Assembly (NCBI GenBank): GCA_003140215.1
Contig: PLJL01000005.1
Location: forward strand, 132,916-196,915
Direction of reading: 5' to 3'
Source: Vulcanimicrobiota bacterium
GTDB lineage: Bacteria; Vulcanimicrobiota; Vulcanimicrobiia; Vulcanimicrobiales; Vulcanimicrobiaceae
DNA: 64,000 nucleotides
In this document: positions 59,308 to 64,000 of the stretch, piece by piece
Position numbering within the stretch: position 1 is the first letter of the stretch
Layout: the number at the start of each line of letters is the position of its first letter
Notes under the pieces: generated by a model
The model's database searches: none
What the model was told of the DNA's origin: nothing
The model's input: the letters and a program-made list of their open reading frames with translations, nothing else
Position numbers and translations under genes: made by a program

Positions 59308-60180
59308 CTAGGTTCCCGATATGCGCAGCCAGGCGGGGGCGTGGGTGTATCCTTCGCGCTGGAGCTTGTCGAAAAAGAACAGCGCGATGCCGAGCGTGAG
59401 ATACGACGAGAACAGCAGCGTGCCAAGGATGCCCAGCGCCACCGCCAAGCTCGTCGCTCTGGTCAGGCCGTCGAGCACGCCGACCGCCAGCACGACGGCG
59501 ACGAAGAAGACCGCGCTGCGCCAGGCGATCGAAAACACCCCCGCAGCGTAACGGAAAGCCAGCCAGATGCCGGCGACGGTCGCTCGAACGGGATCCAAGT
59601 CGTCGATCGTGATCGCGACGAGCGCTGCGACGTAGCCGACGTATTGCAGTCCGTAGAGAAACGCCGCGGCGATGAGGAACAGCACCATCAGGACGCCGTC
59701 GACCGCTGAGCCCTGCGGCAGGTGGTCCAGAATCGCGAACAGGGCGTTGCGGCCCAGCGTGAACCCCATGAACCAGACCAGCCCGAACTGCGCGTACGTC
59801 AGCCAGTTGCGCAAGACCGGGACCAAGCAGTCGCGGAACCGGGCCCTATCGTTCACGATCACGCTTTTCAAGAACAAAATCGTAGCTGCGACCGCGAACG
59901 GGTAGATCAACGCGCTGAGCATCCCGCCGAACGCCCAGATCAGGTAGTCGGGGCCGCTGGGATCCACCCGGTTCAACGCGCTCGACAGCGCGCCGGACAA
60001 GGATGCTCCGTAGTCGCGCTCGTCGGAGAACGTGCTCAACGCGTTGACGAATCCGAAGTAGTCGAGCGCGCTGGGCAACGCCATCGCCGCGACGTAGACG
60101 GCGAGCATGACCCAGAACGCGCGAACGTAGATCCGCCGCGCGATGCGCATCGAGCGGCCCATCCGAAGCGCTATCGCCAT
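59308..60180 (-). CDS. Polytopic membrane protein of unknown function
   Basis: 290 residues from ATG 60180, which lies one base beyond the stop of the upstream gene. About six transmembrane segments; the arrangement (short basic N-terminus, TM near 20-40, then five more) recalls uncharacterised glycerophosphoryl-diester-phosphodiesterase-type membrane domains, but no motif is decisive. Translated together with the upstream membrane protein gene. Confidence 0.72.
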   Translation of the reverse strand: MAIALRMGRSMRIARRIYVRAFWVMLAVYVAAMALPSALDYFGFVNALSTFSDERDYGASLSGALSSALNRVDPSGPDYLIWAFGGMLSALIYPFAVAATILFLKSVIVNDRARFRDCLVPVLRNWLTYAQFGLVWFMGFTLGRNALFAILDHLPQGSAVDGVLMVLFLIAAAFLYGLQYVGYVAALVAITIDDLDPVRATVAGIWLAFRYAAGVFSIAWRSAVFFVAVVLAVGVLDGLTRATSLAVALGILGTLLFSSYLTLGIALFFFDKLQREGYTHAPAWLRISGT

Positions 60181-60181
60181 C

Positions 60182-61141
60182 TCACTGCGCATCCTTCGTT
60201 TGCGCGGACCGGCGGCTGCCGTCGATCGCGATTTGAATCTGGGCGCGCACGGCTTCGATCACGATCGCGGCGCCGAACCCGATCAGCGCACCGATGACGA
60301 TCAGCATGACGTCGCGAAACTGCGCCTCGTCCAGCGGTTTCCAGCTCACCGTGACGAAATCGCTCGGGACGACGTTGCGCTCGTCGTTGCTGCTGCTCGG
60401 CTTCCCCGCGAGCGTCATGAGTCGAACGTCGTCGAGGTACGGCGCGGCCGCGCTAAACGCAAGCCGCGGCTCGGCGTGGTGCGGCGCGCCGCGAACCGGA
60501 CCGGGATCCTCGTTGTTGACACGCATCCGGTAGGTCGCAAACGACGTCCGTTGCGGTTGCCACACGGTCCGGCAGGTGAGCTCGGCGACTTGCACCGTCC
60601 GCCCGTAGAGCGGTACCGGCTGGTACCGAAGCTGCTTCGCCGGATCGATCTGCACCCGGCGGCCGGTCACGGTTTGTCCGTCGGCCGGGTCGGTGAACGG
60701 TGTGTCGTCGTACCAGATGCCGCCTTGGAGCGGCACCGCGGCGTCGCCGTCGGACTGCGTGCAGGCGTCCCCCGGCGCCACGCTCCCGATGCTCAACGAG
60801 CGGACCCCTTGCGGGATGAGCAGCCGTATCGTCATGGCGTTCGCCTTGCCGCCGATATCCGCCACGACCGGATCGCTCGCCGACCCCACGACCGCGACAT
60901 CGTACTCCGGCATCACCAGCCCGTCGCCGGAGAACGAGATGTACTTGGTCAAAATGTAGGTCGCCCAAAAAATCAAGATCGCGAGCGGGAGCCAACCCCA
61001 CAGCGAGCGCGCTGCGTGCTGCTGGCGCTCACGCATCCCTTGCTCCAAGAGCGCGCGCTCCGTCGCGCAGCTCGCAAGCCAGGCGCGCAAGCCCTGCTGT
61101 CGTTCACGCCAGTCCGGGTCGGACTGTTTCGTGGGGGCCAT
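60182..61141 (-). CDS. Two-pass membrane protein with large extracytoplasmic domain
   Basis: 319 residues. A charged N-terminal 45 residues, a transmembrane segment (about 48-66, WGWLPLAILIFWATYIL), a ~210-residue beta-rich outer domain with two Cys (about 127 and 189) and a second transmembrane segment near 278-298. Topology places N- and C-termini inside. No family recognised. Paired with the following membrane protein, and separated from miaB by only 4 bases. Confidence 0.72.
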   Translation of the reverse strand: MAPTKQSDPDWRERQQGLRAWLASCATERALLEQGMRERQQHAARSLWGWLPLAILIFWATYILTKYISFSGDGLVMPEYDVAVVGSASDPVVADIGGKANAMTIRLLIPQGVRSLSIGSVAPGDACTQSDGDAAVPLQGGIWYDDTPFTDPADGQTVTGRRVQIDPAKQLRYQPVPLYGRTVQVAELTCRTVWQPQRTSFATYRMRVNNEDPGPVRGAPHHAEPRLAFSAAAPYLDDVRLMTLAGKPSSSNDERNVVPSDFVTVSWKPLDEAQFRDVMLIVIGALIGFGAAIVIEAVRAQIQIAIDGSRRSAQTKDAQ

Positions 61142-61145
61142 GCCT

Positions 61146-62549
61146 TTAGACCGCGAGCAGGTCGATTACCGGCGCATCGACGCGGTCGGCGACGCCCTCG
61201 AAGGTCGGGGCACGGCCGATGCAGGTTCCGCGCACGCCCCATACCGAGGCCGCCTCGACCCGCACCTCGGCCCACGGCCGGGCGAGATCGGGAGCCGGCT
61301 CGGCGGCCGGGAAGTTGACCGTGACGTTGTCGATCGTTTTGGCGCTGAGCTTGGTGCGATCTTTGCGCGACGCGCCGTGGATGAGCGCGCGCACCGTGGT
61401 GCCGAGCTTGCGGTCGTGATACGCGCGCACCGCTTGGTCCTGCACCGCCTTGAGCCGCACGAAACGCTCCTGCGCGATCGCGCGCGGAACCGCCCCCGCC
61501 GCATGCCAGACCGCCGCCGGCGTACCGCGCCGCGGCGAGTAGACGAACATGTACGCTTGCGCGAAGATCCCGGTCGCGCAGACGTCGACGGTCCGCTGGA
61601 AGTCCGCTTCGGTCTCGCCGGGGAATCCCACGATGAGGTCGGTCGTGATCGCCCACGCCGGGTTGTGCGCTTTGAAGGTCCCGACGCGGTCGAGGAATTC
61701 CTCGAGCGTGTACTTGCGGTTCATCTTGCGCAGCATGGGGTTGGAGCCCGACTGCAGCGCGAGGTGGAAGCGCGGGTTCATCTTGGGGAGCGTCGCGCAG
61801 ACCCGCGCCAGCTTCTCGTTGAGGTCCTTGGGATGCGAGCTCACGAAAGCGACACGCTCGACGGCCTCGATCGCGCAAACCTCCGCAATGAGGTCGGCAA
61901 AATCGGCGCCGGTAGCCGGCTCTTTGTAGGCATTGACCGTCTGACCGACCAGCGTGATCTCGCGCGCCCCGCCGGCGGTCTTGAGCCGCACCTCGTCGAG
62001 AATCTCGCGCATCGGGCGATGGTCGAAGCGGCCGCGCACGTGCGGCACGATGCAGAACGTGCAGTAGTAGGAACAGCCGCGCTGCACGGTCACGAACGCG
62101 CGCAGCCCGTCGTAGGGTCCGGCGATCCCCTCGCCGGCACCGCCCATGACGGTCTCGATCTCGCGGTCCACCGTAAAGTCGTCGTCGGGATACTCAGCCC
62201 GCCATGCTGCGAGCGCATCGCCGAGCGCACCGAGCTCGCGCGTTCCGAAGATGCCGTCGACATGCGGCGCCAGCGCGCGCATACGGCCCTTGTCCTGTTC
62301 CGCCAAGCACCCCGTTACGATCACCTTCACCGTGGGGTCGGCATTCTTGACGGCCTTCCAATGGCCGATACGGCCGTAGGCACGTTGCTCGGCATTGTCG
62401 CGTACCGTGCACGTGTTGAGGACCAGCACCGCCGCGTCTTCGGGGCGTTCCGCCAACGTGAAGCCTGCCGAGAGCGCGCGCCGCTGGATGTCCTGCGAGT
62501 CCGCCTCGTTCATCTGACAACCGTGCGTCTCAATGTAGATCTGGGCCAT
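61146..62549 (-). CDS. miaB: tRNA methylthiotransferase MiaB
   Basis: 467 residues. Adds methylthio to i6A37 made by MiaA. N-terminal UPF0004 domain with cluster Cys in THGCQMNEADS, LNTCTVRDNAEQ and VTGCLAEQ; radical SAM CSYYCTFC; C-terminal TRAM domain. VGQTVNAYKE and LALQSGSNPMLRKMNRKYT are family landmarks. ATG 62549 is 3 bases after the PEGA-protein stop. Confidence 0.96.
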   Translation of the reverse strand: MAQIYIETHGCQMNEADSQDIQRRALSAGFTLAERPEDAAVLVLNTCTVRDNAEQRAYGRIGHWKAVKNADPTVKVIVTGCLAEQDKGRMRALAPHVDGIFGTRELGALGDALAAWRAEYPDDDFTVDREIETVMGGAGEGIAGPYDGLRAFVTVQRGCSYYCTFCIVPHVRGRFDHRPMREILDEVRLKTAGGAREITLVGQTVNAYKEPATGADFADLIAEVCAIEAVERVAFVSSHPKDLNEKLARVCATLPKMNPRFHLALQSGSNPMLRKMNRKYTLEEFLDRVGTFKAHNPAWAITTDLIVGFPGETEADFQRTVDVCATGIFAQAYMFVYSPRRGTPAAVWHAAGAVPRAIAQERFVRLKAVQDQAVRAYHDRKLGTTVRALIHGASRKDRTKLSAKTIDNVTVNFPAAEPAPDLARPWAEVRVEAASVWGVRGTCIGRAPTFEGVADRVDAPVIDLLAV

Positions 62550-62552
62550 CGA

Positions 62553-63284
62553 TCAGTGGGCTTCCGAAAAGAGCGTGGTGAGGAGGTCGAGCGGGAGGTA
62601 GAGGCGCCGGCCGATCAGCGTGGGCGCTTCGCCGTAGTCGACGGCCTTGCCGTCGACGCGATAGGTCGTGATCCCGATGCGTCCGACCACCAGATGCCCG
62701 CCGTAGCGCAGTACGACCTTGTCGCCCTGGAGATTGATCGCGCTGCGCGGCACGTAGTCTTCGGCCGGGGCGACGACGCTGGGGCGCGGCACTTCCACCT
62801 CGGGCTGGAACACGACGTCGGTTCGGGTTTGCGGCCAGACCGTCACCGAGCGCGCGATGCGGCCGCGCGCCGTGCGGAACGCAAGCTCGTGCGTCCCGGC
62901 CGAAGCGGGGATCGTCCCGTCCTTCGCAGGCACCGCCGGGACCCCGTCGAGATACGCCCGAGCGCCCGGCGTTCCGTGGATCGCAATCGAACCCGGCGCC
63001 GCGCGGAGGTGCACCTTGGTCGCCTCGAGCCGGGTGGAGCTCAACGTCGCCTGGTCGGCCTCGATGCTGACGTCGAGCTGCAGCGGGGTCCAGCCGCTCT
63101 TGGTCAGTCCGACGGTGTGGCGGCCGGGGGCCAGCCCACCGACCACGAGCGGGGTGCGCCCGACGTAGGTGCCGTCGACCCAGACATCCGCTGCGCTGGG
63201 CAACGTCGTCACGTACAGGGAACCGGTCGGTACGGCGGCCAGGAGGAGCACGCACGCCGCGACCGCCGCGAGGCGCCCGAGCAT
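62553..63284 (-). CDS. Exported PEGA-domain protein
   Basis: 243 residues from ATG 63284 (AAGG 10 bases upstream), which begins right at the signal peptide [23 protein letters not shown] domain follows ([36 protein letters not shown]), then a second, weaker PEGA-like repeat around [14 protein letters not shown], and a C-terminal domain ending [17 protein letters not shown] that resembles copper-amine-oxidase-N-like surface modules. ATG 63308 would overlap the der start codon. Cell-surface role inferred. Confidence 0.82.
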   Translation of the reverse strand: MLGRLAAVAACVLLLAAVPTGSLYVTTLPSAADVWVDGTYVGRTPLVVGGLAPGRHTVGLTKSGWTPLQLDVSIEADQATLSSTRLEATKVHLRAAPGSIAIHGTPGARAYLDGVPAVPAKDGTIPASAGTHELAFRTARGRIARSVTVWPQTRTDVVFQPEVEVPRPSVVAPAEDYVPRSAINLQGDKVVLRYGGHLVVGRIGITTYRVDGKAVDYGEAPTLIGRRLYLPLDLLTTLFSEAH

Positions 63285-63306
63285 ATCAAGGGAACCTTGG
63301 TCGGTC

Positions 63307-64000
63307 ATGTCCGAAGCCCTCGCACCCTCCCTGCGCGTGCGCCCGGCGACCGTCGCGGTCGTCGGTCGCCCCAACGTGGGGAAAAGCGCGCTGTTCAACC
63401 GCCTGCTCGGCCAGCGGCTCGCGATCGTCGAGGACACGCCCGGCGTCACGCGCGACCGCCTCTACGCGCTGGCCGAATGGCGCAACCGATCCTTCACCCT
63501 CGTCGACACCGGCGGGATCGACACCGACGTCGATCCCGAGGATGCGATCGCCGCGGGCACTCAAGCACAGGCCGAATCGGCGGCCCGCGACGCCGACGTC
63601 ATCGTGCTCGTCGTCGACGCCCAGGACGGGCTGACGCCGGTCGACCAAGACGTCGCGCAGATTCTGCGCCGCACGCGGCGGCCGGTTATCCTCGTCGCGA
63701 ACAAGATCGAATCGCCCAAGCACGCGGCGTCGGTGCACGCCGAGTTCGGCGGGTTGGGCTTCGGCGAGCCGTGCGGCGTCTCCGCACTGCACGGTGAGGG
63801 CACCGGCGATCTGCTCGACGCGATCGTCGATCGACTGCCGCCCGAAGACCCGACCCGGCTCGAAGACCCCGAACTGGCGATCGCGCTGATCGGGCAGCCC
63901 AACGTCGGCAAGTCGTCGCTCCTCAACGCGTTGTTGAACGAGGAGCGCACGATCGTCTCCGACGTTCCGGGCACCACGCGCGATGCGATCGATACGCTCT
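63307..64000 (+). CDS. der: Ribosome-biogenesis GTPase Der (EngA), 3' end off the window
   Basis: First 231 codons; the gene runs off the right edge. Two tandem Era-like GTPase domains are visible: G1 GRPNVGKSA (residues 20-28) with DTGG and NKIE, and a second G1 GQPNVGKSS (196-204) followed by SDVPGTTRD. Der acts in 50S subunit assembly. ATG 63307 is in the CATG shared with the opposite strand; a GTG at residue 11 is an alternative start. Divergent from the PEGA gene. Confidence 0.95.
   Translation, partial: MSEALAPSLRVRPATVAVVGRPNVGKSALFNRLLGQRLAIVEDTPGVTRDRLYALAEWRNRSFTLVDTGGIDTDVDPEDAIAAGTQAQAESAARDADVIVLVVDAQDGLTPVDQDVAQILRRTRRPVILVANKIESPKHAASVHAEFGGLGFGEPCGVSALHGEGTGDLLDAIVDRLPPEDPTRLEDPELAIALIGQPNVGKSSLLNALLNEERTIVSDVPGTTRDAIDTL

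Noticed and set aside
1-64000. CRISPR array, rRNA operon or replication origin
   Set aside because: No regularly spaced repeats, rRNA-like sequence or DnaA-box cluster was seen in the window.

Overview
The window is a very GC-rich chromosomal segment from a Gram-negative-type bacterium that is probably uncultivated. It carries lipoproteins with lipoboxes, hopanoid genes (hpnK, hpnI), a membrane-bound Fe-S formate dehydrogenase and an XdhC/Cox-type molybdenum hydroxylase. Genes are tightly packed, with many GTGA/ATGA/TGATG start-stop overlaps and frequent GTG starts. The style fits Candidatus Eremiobacterota (WPS-2)-like genomes, but that placement is an impression from protein character only and was not tested.

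Layout. 1-6432: molybdenum hydroxylase small and (partial) large subunits on the minus strand, divergent from a maturation operon (MoxR ATPase, VWA protein, two XdhC-type proteins, CoxG). 6449-9102: a VOC protein, a secreted protein and a beta-propeller lipoprotein. 9161-17210 (minus): a formate dehydrogenase locus (fdhD, fdhA, fdhE, fdhB, an NrfD-type membrane subunit and a P-loop NTPase). Its catalytic subunit contains an in-frame UGA with a SECIS-like hairpin, so it is a selenoprotein that would otherwise be split into two reading frames. 17307-26997: an NRAMP-related transporter with a structured leader, PEP carboxylase, a TIGR00725-type protein, a beta-CASP nuclease, a methyltransferase, a purine permease and small genes. 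27199-29288: a two-domain CVNH protein, two small genes and tmRNA (ssrA). 29289-38100: pyrD with a glutathionylspermidine-synthase-like operon, uvrC/esterase/dedA/ClpN operon and tRNA-Pro(CGG).

38200-43011 is the most unusual part. The 3' end of a trkA-type gene is duplicated (172 bp, 4 mismatches) on either side of a visibly more AT-rich 3.2-kb island. The island holds a 67-residue protein with its own promoter and terminator, a B3/4 (PheRS-beta editing-like) protein, a DUF6875-like protein and a divergent tryptophanyl-tRNA synthetase. No integrase is present inside it.

43000-52657: DUF1304 protein, a DUF1521/GDPH self-cleavage candidate, then a DNA-repair and RNA block on the minus strand (mutS; VOC-mutL-miaA; hfq-dapF-radical SAM). 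52757-54055: a lone TnpB. 54242-64000: hopanoid genes hpnK/hpnI, a TetR regulator with a clear 28-bp operator, a class 3 lipase, membrane proteins, miaB, a PEGA protein and the start of der (engA).

Two genes (PEP carboxylase and the glutathionylspermidine-synthase-like gene) have family-like coding sequence reaching upstream of any standard start codon, which points to sequence errors or non-standard initiation.
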